Below are positions 1 through 7,847 of a DNA stretch of 64,000 nt, in pieces. Every line of letters begins with the position of its first letter. Position 1 is the stretch's first letter. Below the pieces are notes generated by a model. That model saw only the letters and a program-made list of their open reading frames with translations. It made no database searches and had not been told where the DNA came from. Source of the stretch: Acidobacteriota bacterium (GTDB lineage: Bacteria; Acidobacteriota; Vicinamibacteria; Marinacidobacterales; Marinacidobacteraceae); assembly GCA_022828085.1 (NCBI GenBank), contig JAJEIY010000031.1, positions 1 through 64,000 of the forward strand. The letters run 5' to 3'. The position numbers and the translations under genes were made by a program.

Positions 1-54
1 AGTGCCTTTCCGCCGGGCTTCGCCCAGCGGGTGCCGGTCGGAGACCGGCGTTCC
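1..54 (+). repeat. Two-hairpin dispersed repeat, copy 1
   Basis: This is the first copy of an intergenic palindromic element. Stem 1 is CCGC-CGGGC with loop TTC; a GT linker leads to stem 2 of the form GCCGGT-N5-ACCGGC, followed by GTTCC. It is repeated exactly at 88-141. The same architecture with different stem sequences recurs elsewhere in the window. Confidence 0.85.
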
Positions 55-87
55 AAGCCGGGTGCGTCACCCACGCGGATCAGCGTG

Positions 88-141
88 AGTGCCTTTCCGC
101 CGGGCTTCGCCCAGCGGGTGCCGGTCGGAGACCGGCGTTCC
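88..141 (+). repeat. Two-hairpin dispersed repeat, copy 2 (exact duplicate of copy 1)
   Basis: All 54 bases match 1-54, after 33 bases of unrelated spacer. The copy ends directly at the 3' end of the CBS-domain gene on the opposite strand, so it could act as its transcription terminator, although no T-run follows. Confidence 0.85.
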
Positions 142-142
142 C

Positions 143-580
143 CTACCCCCCGATGCCGTCGGCGGTGAAGAAGCTGACCACCGACTCGAGTTCTTCCTTG
201 CCTTCGTCGAGTTTGTGCTTCAGGACTCGGCGTACGGTCGCCATCCCCATGACTTCGTCGCCGTCCACGATCGGGAGATGCCGGAAATGGTTGGAGACCA
301 TGATCTCGAGCGCCTGTTCCAGCGAGGTGTCCGAAGTGATGGTGACCGGCTGGGCGGTCATCGCGTCTCCGACAACCGTGGTCTCCGGATCCCGATGCAG
401 GGCGACCACCCGGGTCATCAGGTCCCGTTCGGTGAAGATCCCGGCGAGGGTGCCATCGGGGTTCATGACCGCCGCCGCCCCGGTGCGGTCCCGCACCATG
501 GCCTGAACCGTCGCGCAAACGGTCTCGTCCGGGGGAACCCGGGTCGCCGGCCGGTGGCTGATCTTGAGCAGCGGGTCCAT
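143..580 (-). CDS. Two-CBS-domain protein
   Basis: A 145-residue soluble protein made of a pair of CBS domains (about residues 8-62 and 72-128), the adenosine-nucleotide-sensing Bateman module. Typical signatures are GIFTERDL near residue 47 in the first domain and HFRHLPIVDGDEVMG near residue 98 in the second. There is no fused catalytic, transporter or DNA-binding domain, so it is a stand-alone sensor of unknown partner. I chose the ATG at 580 because AAGGA lies 6-7 bases before it and the CBS homology starts there; the frame stays open for 30 more codons upstream. It is divergent from the BshA gene. Confidence 0.9.
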   Translation of the reverse strand: MDPLLKISHRPATRVPPDETVCATVQAMVRDRTGAAAVMNPDGTLAGIFTERDLMTRVVALHRDPETTVVGDAMTAQPVTITSDTSLEQALEIMVSNHFRHLPIVDGDEVMGMATVRRVLKHKLDEGKEELESVVSFFTADGIGG

Positions 581-661
581 GACGTTGTCCTTCGGTGATC
601 GTGGTGTGAGAACGGCTAGTTTCGCAAAAGGCGGGCGCGATGGCAATTTTCGCTTGCCGCC

Positions 662-689
662 GCCGGGCAAGGGAACAGAATTGCCCGGC
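662..689. other. Stem-loop upstream of bshA
   Basis: A perfect 9-bp inverted repeat, GCCGGGCAA and TTGCCCGGC, encloses a 10-base loop and ends 25 bases before the bshA start. It could be a leader hairpin or an operator between the divergent CBS and bshA genes. Nothing in the sequence decides between these. Confidence 0.5.
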
Positions 690-714
690 TCCTCGTCAGA
701 GCAAGACTCCCCGC

Positions 715-1857
715 ATGCGCCTCGCCATCGTCTGTTATCCGACCCACGGCGGGAGCGGTGCGGTCGCCTCCGACCTGGCGATCGGGATGGCGGACGCCGG
801 ACACGACGTCCACGTCGTCAGCTATGCGGTGCCTTTCCGGCTGCGGCGGTTCCATCCGGGAGTGCGGCTCCATGAAGTGGAGATCGCGTCCTATCCGCTC
901 TTCCGCTACCCCCCGTACACGCTCGGTCTCGCGACCAAACTGGCCGAGGTCGCGAGCGAGGGCGGCTTCGACATCATCCACGCGCACTACGCGGTTCCCA
1001 ACGCCGTCAGCGCCTTCCTGGCGCGCGAGATCATCGGAGACGGCCGGACCCGCGTCGTGACCACCCTTCACGGGACCGACATCACGCTGGTAGGTGCGGA
1101 CAAGTCGTTCGACCGGGTCATCCGCTTCGCGCTGGAGCGTTCCGACGCCGTCACCGCGGTTTCGGACTATCTCGCGGACCGCACCCAGCGCGACTTCGCT
1201 CCCCACGTTCCGGTCGAGGTCATCCCCAACTTCGTGGACACGGAACTGCCGGCTCCCGGCCCGGAGCGCTACGCCCGCGAGGCCTGGGCGCCGAACGGCG
1301 AACCGATCCTCATGCACATCTCGAACTTCCGGCCGGTGAAGCGCATCAGCGACGTGGTGCGGGTCTTCGCCGAGGTCCGGCGGGAGGTCCCCGCGAAGCT
1401 GGTCCTGGTCGGGGAGGGGCCGGAGCGGCTCTTCGCGCAGCAGCTCGTGCGGGAACTGGAAATCGCCGCGGACGTCGTTTTCCTGGGGCAGCAGGACGAC
1501 ATCCGGGGACCCCTCGCCTGCGCGGACCTCCTGCTGCTGCCGAGTGAACAGGAGAGTTTCGGCCTGACCGCGCTGGAGGCGATGGTGAGCCGGGTACCGG
1601 TGATCGCGACGACGATCGGCGGCCTCCCGGAAGTGGTCACCGACGGGGAGGCAGGGCGGCTGTTCCCGGTGGGCGAGGTGCGGGGGATGGCCGCGGAAGC
1701 GGTCCGGCTCCTGACCGACGAGCCGGCGCGCCGGGCGATGGGTGACGCCGGGCGGGCGCGGGCCATCGCCCACTTCGCACGCGAAGTGGTGCTGCCGCGC
1801 TACGAGGACCTCTACCGGCGGGTGATGGCCGGCTCCCTGCCGGTCACGGTCGACTGA
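715..1857 (+). CDS. bshA: Glycosyltransferase BshA, N-acetyl-alpha-D-glucosaminyl L-malate synthase
   Basis: A 380-residue GT-B glycosyltransferase of family GT4. In the BshA family it joins UDP-GlcNAc to L-malate, the first step of bacillithiol synthesis. The family signatures are clear: CYPTHGGSG at residues 7-15, HAHYAVPNA at 89-97, HGTDITLVG at 119-127, IPNFVD at 170-175, HISNFRPVKR at 201-210, and the EX7E motif at E280/E288. The ATG at 715 is chosen because the family starts with this strand; the frame remains open upstream but that part resembles nothing. No bshB or bshC is near, so the pathway genes would be scattered, and another sugar-transfer role cannot be excluded. Confidence 0.88.
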   Translation: MRLAIVCYPTHGGSGAVASDLAIGMADAGHDVHVVSYAVPFRLRRFHPGVRLHEVEIASYPLFRYPPYTLGLATKLAEVASEGGFDIIHAHYAVPNAVSAFLAREIIGDGRTRVVTTLHGTDITLVGADKSFDRVIRFALERSDAVTAVSDYLADRTQRDFAPHVPVEVIPNFVDTELPAPGPERYAREAWAPNGEPILMHISNFRPVKRISDVVRVFAEVRREVPAKLVLVGEGPERLFAQQLVRELEIAADVVFLGQQDDIRGPLACADLLLLPSEQESFGLTALEAMVSRVPVIATTIGGLPEVVTDGEAGRLFPVGEVRGMAAEAVRLLTDEPARRAMGDAGRARAIAHFAREVVLPRYEDLYRRVMAGSLPVTVD

Positions 1858-1879
1858 CCGCGGCGCGCCCGATCCTCGA

Positions 1880-2836
1880 CTACGCGCGATAGATCGCTTC
1901 CCGGTAGCCGAGGGGCTCCGGGCGGTCGGCCAGATACGCCTGGTCCGTGAGGCTCGGAACATCCAGTCGCTTCGCCCACGCGGCGAGGGAACGGACTGGC
2001 GCCGCCAGGGGAATCTCCCCCGCCAGGAACGCGGCGATCTCGCTGCCCAGGCGTTCCCGAGCCGCCGGATCGAGCGGTTTCCCGAGGTGGCCGGCCAGGT
2101 GCAGGAGGACGTTGTGGTGCTTCCCCACGGATGCCGGTTCGGCGAGCCCGGCGAGGAAATCCTCCCGGTAGCGCGGCAGCGCGCGCCGGCCGTCCCGCGT
2201 GGCGGCGAGAAAGCGGCCGAGCCGGCGGGCGGTCCGTTCCGAATGCGCCATCAGGACCATCTTCCAGCGCGCGTGGAACGCGTAGAGCGTCGCGGCGTCG
2301 GGCGAGCCCGAAGCGAGTTCCCCGATCTCCGCGAGCGCGAAGACCCGGGTCAGCCAGTGGTCGCGGCGCGCGGGGCTCTCGAGATCCACTTCCGAGATTC
2401 GCGGCGCCTCGGGAAGCGCCGCCGCGAGGCGGCTCGCGAAGATCCCGGTCCCGTCCTCCGAGATCACGGCGCCGCTCTCGTGAAGCTTCACGTCGCCCAT
2501 GCCGCAGCTCGGTGAACGGGACTTGAGCACGATTCCGGCGACGCGGGCCGCGTCGAAGGCGGCGGCGGTCCGCTGCGCGTAGTCGTCCATGAGCGGGGTC
2601 AGGTCTTCATCCCGCGAGCCGAGCAGCGTGGTGACGGTTCCCCTCCGTTCAAGCCGGATCTTCGGCCGCGGCACCCCGAGTCCGATCCCGACTTCGGGGC
2701 ATTCGGAAACCAGTTCGAACGCGCCGGCCAGAGCGTCGGTCACATAGCTGCTCCGGCGGTGCCCGCCGTCGTAGCGCACCTCTTCGCCGAGGAGGCAGCC
2801 CGAAACCGCGATCCGGATCCGAGGCCGCTGCTCCAT
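1880..2836 (-). CDS. DUF523-DUF1722 two-domain protein
   Basis: A 318-residue protein with an N-terminal DUF523 domain (about residues 8-150, with SGCLLGEEVRYDG at 12-24 and the cysteine motif SRSPSCGMG near 110) and a C-terminal DUF1722 domain (about 165-300, with FHARWKMVLMAHS). This combination is the YbgA-like family, often found beside photolyase or other DNA-repair genes. Conserved cysteines in DUF523 suggest a redox or metal role, but no biochemical function is established. It starts two bases after the stop of the uracil-DNA glycosylase gene, so the two are almost certainly co-transcribed, which fits a repair-related role. Confidence 0.9.
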   Translation of the reverse strand: MEQRPRIRIAVSGCLLGEEVRYDGGHRRSSYVTDALAGAFELVSECPEVGIGLGVPRPKIRLERRGTVTTLLGSRDEDLTPLMDDYAQRTAAAFDAARVAGIVLKSRSPSCGMGDVKLHESGAVISEDGTGIFASRLAAALPEAPRISEVDLESPARRDHWLTRVFALAEIGELASGSPDAATLYAFHARWKMVLMAHSERTARRLGRFLAATRDGRRALPRYREDFLAGLAEPASVGKHHNVLLHLAGHLGKPLDPAARERLGSEIAAFLAGEIPLAAPVRSLAAWAKRLDVPSLTDQAYLADRPEPLGYREAIYRA

Positions 2837-2838
2837 CG

Positions 2839-3564
2839 TCACTCCCCGCACAGCTCTCGGGCGGTCGCGAACACCTCGTGGAACATGGGCCGGGTGAGCC
2901 GGCCCGTGAACGTGTTCTGCTGGCTCGGGTGGTAGCTTGCGAGCAGGTGGGTTCCGGAGGCGATCCGGGCCACGGCGCCGTGGCCGAAGCGGGGAAGCGG
3001 GGTCGGGACCGCGCGGCCGAGCGCCTTCCAGGTGCGGAGAAAGCTCCGGAAGGCAATCGAGCCGAGTGCGAGAACCACCTGGAGCCTGCCCGCCTCGCGG
3101 AGCTCCTCCTCGAGAAACGGTTGGCAGGCGGCGAGTTCCTCGGTGGTCGGGCGGTTGCCGGGAGGAGCGCAGTGGATCGCGGCGGTGATTCGGGTGCGGA
3201 GCAGCCGGAGCCCGTCGCCCGGATCCGGCGAGTAGGGCGCCGACGAGAAACCGAACCGGTAGAGCGCCTCGTAGAGCCACTCCCCCGACCGGTCTCCGGT
3301 GAACATCCGGCCCGTTCGGTTCGCGCCGTGGGCCGCCGGAGCGAGACCGACGATCAGCAGGCGGAAACCCTCGTCTCCAAGCGACGGAACGGGCCGCGCC
3401 CAGTATTCGGAGCCGCGAAACCGCCGGGGCGGCTCGCGCGCGACCGCTTCGCGATGGGCCACGAGGCGCGGACAGGCGCGGCACGCGGTAACGCGCGAGT
3501 GGAAGTCGGAGGGGACAGTCACGAGCGCCCCGATTGTCGCAGCCCGGTTGAATCGCGGCGCCAT
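2839..3564 (-). CDS. Uracil-DNA glycosylase, family 5 (UDGb)
   Basis: A 241-residue Fe-S uracil-DNA glycosylase that removes uracil, and in this family also hypoxanthine, from DNA to start base-excision repair. Motif A is GLAPAAHGANRTGR at residues 73-86; it lacks the usual acidic catalytic residue, which is the mark of family 5. The second motif HPSQQNTFTGR follows near residue 216. Four cysteines, C28, C31, C132 and C147, have the spacing of the family's 4Fe-4S cluster. It is the first gene of a two-gene minus-strand operon with the DUF523 gene. The ATG at 3564 is the longest start; a GTG 15 codons downstream is possible. Confidence 0.93.
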   Translation of the reverse strand: MAPRFNRAATIGALVTVPSDFHSRVTACRACPRLVAHREAVAREPPRRFRGSEYWARPVPSLGDEGFRLLIVGLAPAAHGANRTGRMFTGDRSGEWLYEALYRFGFSSAPYSPDPGDGLRLLRTRITAAIHCAPPGNRPTTEELAACQPFLEEELREAGRLQVVLALGSIAFRSFLRTWKALGRAVPTPLPRFGHGAVARIASGTHLLASYHPSQQNTFTGRLTRPMFHEVFATARELCGE

Positions 3565-3592
3565 CCGTCAGAATGTGCGGCCGGAATCCCGA

Positions 3593-4354
3593 ATGACCGC
3601 CCTGGAGCAGCTCCTCGAGCCCGACTGCCCGGGACGCGCCCGCCTCGCGCTGAGCTGGGCTCCGGGAACCGATGCCGCGGCGCCGGTCTGGATCTTCCTT
3701 CACGGGCTGGGGTCGGACCGACAGGGAGAAAAGGCGGTCAGGTTCCGCGATCACCTCTCCGGACGCGGGCCCGGATTCCTGTCCCTCGACTTCACCGGAC
3801 ACGGCGACTCGGGGGGTGACTGCCACGGTCTTTCGCTCACCCGGAACCTCGAAGACGTCGGCCGCGCCGTTTCCTTCCTTCGGGAGGAGGCGCCCGCGGC
3901 GCCACTGGTTCTGGTGGGGTCCTCGATGGGGGGAATCACGGCGCTCTGGTACGCGGCGCTTCATCCCGGCGACATCCACCGCGTCTTCGCGATCGCTCCC
4001 GCCTTCCTGATGGCCGCGCGCTTCGCAGCCAGCCTCTCCGCCGAGGCTCGCCGGGACTGGGCCAACCGGGGGTTCGTGCCGGTGCCGGTGGGGGACCGGG
4101 ACCTCGAAATCGGGTGGGGCATCGTCGCGGACGAAGACGGCTACGGGATGGAGCGGCTGGCCGCGGATCTCGGGACTCCGTCCGTCCTGATCCACGGGGA
4201 CGAGGATGCCGTGGTTCCGCCGGAGCTCTCGCGGGACTTCGCCGGATCCTGCCACGCCGCGGAACTCGTGGAGATCGAGGGCGGCGACCATCGGTTGAGC
4301 GGTGCGAAGGACCTCCTGTTCGAGATCGTGTGGACCGCCGCGTCGGCAAGCTGA
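3593..4354 (+). CDS. Alpha/beta-hydrolase
   Basis: A 253-residue cytoplasmic alpha/beta-hydrolase fold enzyme. The oxyanion region FLHGLGSD is at residues 35-42, the DFTGHGDSGG loop at 66-75, the nucleophile elbow GSSMGG at 109-114 (Ser111), an acidic residue in IHGDEDAVVP and the catalytic His in EGGDHRLSG near the C-terminus. The closest general type is a short carboxylesterase or lysophospholipase-like hydrolase; the substrate cannot be told. The stop overlaps the start of the MscS gene (ATGA), so the two form an operon. Confidence 0.88.
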   Translation: MTALEQLLEPDCPGRARLALSWAPGTDAAAPVWIFLHGLGSDRQGEKAVRFRDHLSGRGPGFLSLDFTGHGDSGGDCHGLSLTRNLEDVGRAVSFLREEAPAAPLVLVGSSMGGITALWYAALHPGDIHRVFAIAPAFLMAARFAASLSAEARRDWANRGFVPVPVGDRDLEIGWGIVADEDGYGMERLAADLGTPSVLIHGDEDAVVPPELSRDFAGSCHAAELVEIEGGDHRLSGAKDLLFEIVWTAASAS

Positions 4355-5424
4355 TGTCAACCCTCTTCGTCGCCCTGAGCCTGTACGCGGCTGTCCTGGT
4401 GGTCGCCTTCGGCGCCGGGCTGGTGATCGAACGGGCCGCGCGCGCCTTCTTCCGCAAGAAGGCGGAAAAGACCAGGACGGATTGGGACGACTGGCTGGCC
4501 ACCGAAGGGTTCCACCTGGTGCCCTCCCTGTTGCTGGCAGTGGTCGCGACGCGGGTCCTGATGGCGATCCGGCCGCCATCGGAGGTGGTGGCGCCGCTCG
4601 TGACCACCGGTCTGCAGGTGGTGCTGGTGCTCGCCGCCATCCGGGTCGGAGTGGACGTCGGGCTCGCCAGCCTCCGCATGCGGCAGCAGCGGCTCGGCCA
4701 GCAGGGCGTCTCCATCCTCCGCAACACCCTGGTCGGGGTGGCGTTGACCGTCGGCATCCTGGTGGTGCTGGACCAGCTCGGGATCTCGGTGGCGCCGCTG
4801 CTCGCGACCCTGGGAGTCGGGGCGCTGGCCCTCGCCCTCGCGCTCCAGCCGACCCTCGGCAACATCTTCGCCGGAATCCAGCTCGTGGCGGCGGCGCAGT
4901 TCAAGGTGGGCGACTTCCTGCGGGTCAACGACGCGGGAGTCGAGGGCTACGTGACCGACATCGGCTGGCGGACGACCACCCTCCGAACTCTGCTCGACAA
5001 CCACGTGATCATCCCGAACTCCCAGCTCGCGGATTCGGTGCTGACGAACCTGCACACGCCCGACCCCCGGGTCCGGCTCAGCATCGGCGTCGGGGTCCAC
5101 TACGACACCGACCTCGAAGAGGCGGACCGGATCGCGCGCGAGGTGATTCGCGAAGTCCAGGACGGGACCGAAGCGGGCGTGTCCGGTTTCGCGGGCCACA
5201 TCCGCTGGAGGGAATTCGGCGACTCGGCGATCACGTACGATGCGATCCTGCAGGCGAAGAAGCCGCTCGACCGTTTCGATCTGGCCAGCGCCTTCATCAA
5301 GCGGCTTCACCGACGCTACGACGAGGCCGGGATCGAGATCCCGTATCCGATCCGGAACCTGTATCTGCGCACCGGGCTGGAGGTGACCGGCCCCGGAAAC
5401 ACACCGGAATCTGAAGGCGGATAG
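4354..5424 (+). CDS. MscS-family mechanosensitive channel
   Basis: A 356-residue small-conductance mechanosensitive channel homologue in the inner membrane, which releases solutes on osmotic down-shock. Hydrophobic helices lie at about 3-25, 50-68, 76-100 and 122-145. The glycine/alanine-rich pore helix, TLGVGALALALALQPTLGN, is near 152-170. The cytoplasmic beta domain follows, with GDFLRV and the VTDIGWRTTTLRTLDN-like loop ending in the conserved HVIIPNSQLA. The start ATG overlaps the stop of the hydrolase gene by ATGA. Confidence 0.92.
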   Translation: MSTLFVALSLYAAVLVVAFGAGLVIERAARAFFRKKAEKTRTDWDDWLATEGFHLVPSLLLAVVATRVLMAIRPPSEVVAPLVTTGLQVVLVLAAIRVGVDVGLASLRMRQQRLGQQGVSILRNTLVGVALTVGILVVLDQLGISVAPLLATLGVGALALALALQPTLGNIFAGIQLVAAAQFKVGDFLRVNDAGVEGYVTDIGWRTTTLRTLLDNHVIIPNSQLADSVLTNLHTPDPRVRLSIGVGVHYDTDLEEADRIAREVIREVQDGTEAGVSGFAGHIRWREFGDSAITYDAILQAKKPLDRFDLASAFIKRLHRRYDEAGIEIPYPIRNLYLRTGLEVTGPGNTPESEGG

Positions 5425-5477
5425 CGGGCTTTCGAACCAGCGCATTCTCAAGGGTCTTCACAAGGAGGAGTTTGCAG

Positions 5478-7226
5478 GTGACAGCAGCACAACCTGCGGG
5501 CGGCGGCGCTCCGGCGTCCTCGATCCGCTACCAGCCGGACGAACGACCGCCGGAGGCGCTCGCCTTCGGGCTCGGTCTCCAGATGGCGATCCTGCAGATC
5601 GCCGGCATCGTCCTCACGCCCGCCATCGTGATCCGCGCCGCGGGGCTGGGCGAGCCGTACCTCTCCTGGGCGGTCTTCGCCGCGCTGACCGTGTGCGGTC
5701 TTTCGACCATCCTGCAGGCGAACCGGGTCGGCCGGTTCGGGGCCGGGCATGTCCTGCTCATGGGCACCTCCGGCGCCTTCATCGCGATTTCGGTCGCCGC
5801 CCTCCGGGAGGGGGGGCCGGCGCTGCTCGCGGTTCTGGTCCTCGTTTCCTCCCTGTTCCAGTTCGGCCTCGCCTTCCGGCTCGCCTGGCTTCGCCGGGTG
5901 ATCACCCCGACGGTCGCGGGGATCGTCATCATGCTGATCGCGGCCACGGTGATGCCCATCCTGTTCCCGCTGCTCGGCGACGTACCCGAGGGAGCCGGCC
6001 CGCTGGCGGCCCCGCTGAGCGCCGGAGCGGCCCTCGCGGTCTTCGCCGGACTCGCGCTCCGGGCAAGGGGATTCCTGCGGCTCTGGGCGCCGATCATCGG
6101 GGTGGCCGTCGGCTCCACGGTCGGCGCCCTCACCGGCATCTTCGACTTCGGGCCGGTCGTGAGCGCGGGCTGGATCGGCATCCCCACCGGATGGCCGGGA
6201 CTGGACTTCTCCTTCGGAGCCTCCTTCTGGGCGCTCCTGCCCGCCTTCATCTTCGTGACCCTCATCGGGGCCATCGAGACGATCGGGGATTCCATCGCCA
6301 TACAGCGGGTTTCGTGGAGGAAACCGCAGGCGCCTGACTACCGGGTGGTGGCCGGTGCGGTCGCCGCCGACGGCGTCGGCAACCTGCTCTCGGGTGTCCT
6401 CGCGACGGTGCCCAACACGACCTATTCGAACAGCATCTCGATCACGGAGTTGACCGGCGTGGCCTCACGGCGGGTCGGGACCTGGATCGGAGCCAGTTTC
6501 CTCGGACTCGCGCTGTTGCCGAAGGTCGCTGCCCTGTTCCTCGCGATCCCCGGCCCGGTGGTCGGCGCCTTCGGGATCGGCCTCATCGGCATCCTGTTCA
6601 GTCTGGGAATGCACATGGTGGTGAAGGACGGGATGAACCTCCAGAAGGCGGTCATCGTCGGCCTCTCCTTCTGGGTGGGCAGCGGCTTCCAGGGCGCGGC
6701 GATCTTTCCCGAACTGCTCGAGGGCTTCTGGGGGGTCCTGCTGGACAACGGCATGACCGCCGGCGGCCTGATGGCCATCCTGCTGATGGTGTTCCTGAAC
6801 CTGACGGGAGCTCGGCCCAAGCGGCTCGACACCAGTCTCGACATGGCGGCGGGACCGAAAATCGAGGAGTTCCTGACCGCCGAGGCCTCCCGGCGCGGCT
6901 GGGACGGGAGCTCCACGAACCGGCTCGTTTCGGCGGGGGAGGAGGCGCTGCTGACGCTCCTGGACGCTGGGGAGACGGCAGCGGCCGCGGCCCGGCAACT
7001 CCGCCTCACCGCGCGGACCGGCCGGCGCTCCGCGGAGCTGGAGTTCGTGGCGGTGGCCGGCGATGTGAACATCGAAGACCGGATGACCATGCTCGGCGAC
7101 CGGCCGGAGGTTCCCGATGAGAGCGAAATCTCGTTGCGCCTCCTCCGGCACTACGCCAGTTCGGTGCGCCACCAGAAGTACCCCGACGTGGACATCGTGA
7201 CGGTCGAGGTGGAAGGGCGCGTCTGA
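5478..7226 (+). CDS. NCS2-family nucleobase permease with C-terminal regulatory-like domain
   Basis: A 582-residue protein. Residues about 20-460 form a nucleobase:cation symporter-2 (xanthine/uracil permease) with some 13 membrane segments, including the substrate-region signatures ETIGDS and the NTTYSNSISITELTGVASR stretch. About 120 extra residues follow, starting KRLDTSLDMAAGPKIEEF; they contain a region (LVSAGEEALLTLLDAG) that looks like a degenerate GHKL/anti-sigma ATPase-type module lacking the key Asn. The start is GTG at 5478: a strong AGGAGG at 5463-5468 sits 9 bases before it, while the upstream TTG at 5472 is too close. The substrate is likely a purine or uracil, unproven. Confidence 0.88.
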   Translation: MTAAQPAGGGAPASSIRYQPDERPPEALAFGLGLQMAILQIAGIVLTPAIVIRAAGLGEPYLSWAVFAALTVCGLSTILQANRVGRFGAGHVLLMGTSGAFIAISVAALREGGPALLAVLVLVSSLFQFGLAFRLAWLRRVITPTVAGIVIMLIAATVMPILFPLLGDVPEGAGPLAAPLSAGAALAVFAGLALRARGFLRLWAPIIGVAVGSTVGALTGIFDFGPVVSAGWIGIPTGWPGLDFSFGASFWALLPAFIFVTLIGAIETIGDSIAIQRVSWRKPQAPDYRVVAGAVAADGVGNLLSGVLATVPNTTYSNSISITELTGVASRRVGTWIGASFLGLALLPKVAALFLAIPGPVVGAFGIGLIGILFSLGMHMVVKDGMNLQKAVIVGLSFWVGSGFQGAAIFPELLEGFWGVLLDNGMTAGGLMAILLMVFLNLTGARPKRLDTSLDMAAGPKIEEFLTAEASRRGWDGSSTNRLVSAGEEALLTLLDAGETAAAAARQLRLTARTGRRSAELEFVAVAGDVNIEDRMTMLGDRPEVPDESEISLRLLRHYASSVRHQKYPDVDIVTVEVEGRV

Positions 7227-7250
7227 CCGGTCGAAGCACGGAGCGCCGAG

Positions 7251-7847
7251 ATGACCGCCACCCGTCGCTTCGCGGCGCTCGCGCTCGCCCTCGCGGCCGC
7301 CGCCGCGGCCGGAGAGTCCTGGACGGTCGCGTCGGGCGAGGTCCGGGTGCGGTGCCGGCTCACCGTGGGGGGGAGCTTCGACGCCGTCACGCCGGAGATC
7401 TCCGGCAGCCTCCTGCTGGATGACGCTGGCGGTCCCGGGGTCTCCGGGCAGCTGCGGGTGAGACTCGACGCGCTGGATACCGGTATGGAACTCCGGAACG
7501 CCCATCTTCGGGAGACCTACCTGGAAGTCGACCGGGGCGAGGAGTTCCGGGAGGCCGTGCTGACCGCCGTGGAGCTCGGCGAGCCGTTTCCGCCCGGAGC
7601 GAGGGACCACGAAACGGGGTTCGCGGGGCTGCTGTCGCTCCACGGAATGGAGCGGTGGGTCGAGGGAGAAGCGCGGCTCGTGCGGCGCGACGGGCGGGTG
7701 CGGGTCGAGGCCGGTTTCCCGCTGAGCCTCGCGGAGTTCGCGATTCCACCTCCCCGTTATCTGGGGGTGGGCGTGCGCGACGAAATCCGGATCACGGTCA
7801 CCTTCGATGCGGCGATCGCTCCCTCGCCTCCGGGAGCGACGCCGTGA
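7251..7847 (+). CDS. YceI-like periplasmic lipocalin-fold protein
   Basis: A 198-residue exported protein: signal peptide about residues 1-20 (Arg-rich start, alanine-rich core), then a YceI-type beta-barrel (about 22-185) with the alternating pattern of this isoprenoid-binding family, including MELRNAHLRETYLEVDR and GLLSLHG. YceI proteins bind polyisoprenoid chains or amphiphiles in the periplasm. Its stop overlaps the GTG of the next gene (GTGA), tying it to the CxxCH barrel protein, so the two probably act together at the cell envelope. Confidence 0.82.
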   Translation: MTATRRFAALALALAAAAAAGESWTVASGEVRVRCRLTVGGSFDAVTPEISGSLLLDDAGGPGVSGQLRVRLDALDTGMELRNAHLRETYLEVDRGEEFREAVLTAVELGEPFPPGARDHETGFAGLLSLHGMERWVEGEARLVRRDGRVRVEAGFPLSLAEFAIPPPRYLGVGVRDEIRITVTFDAAIAPSPPGATP

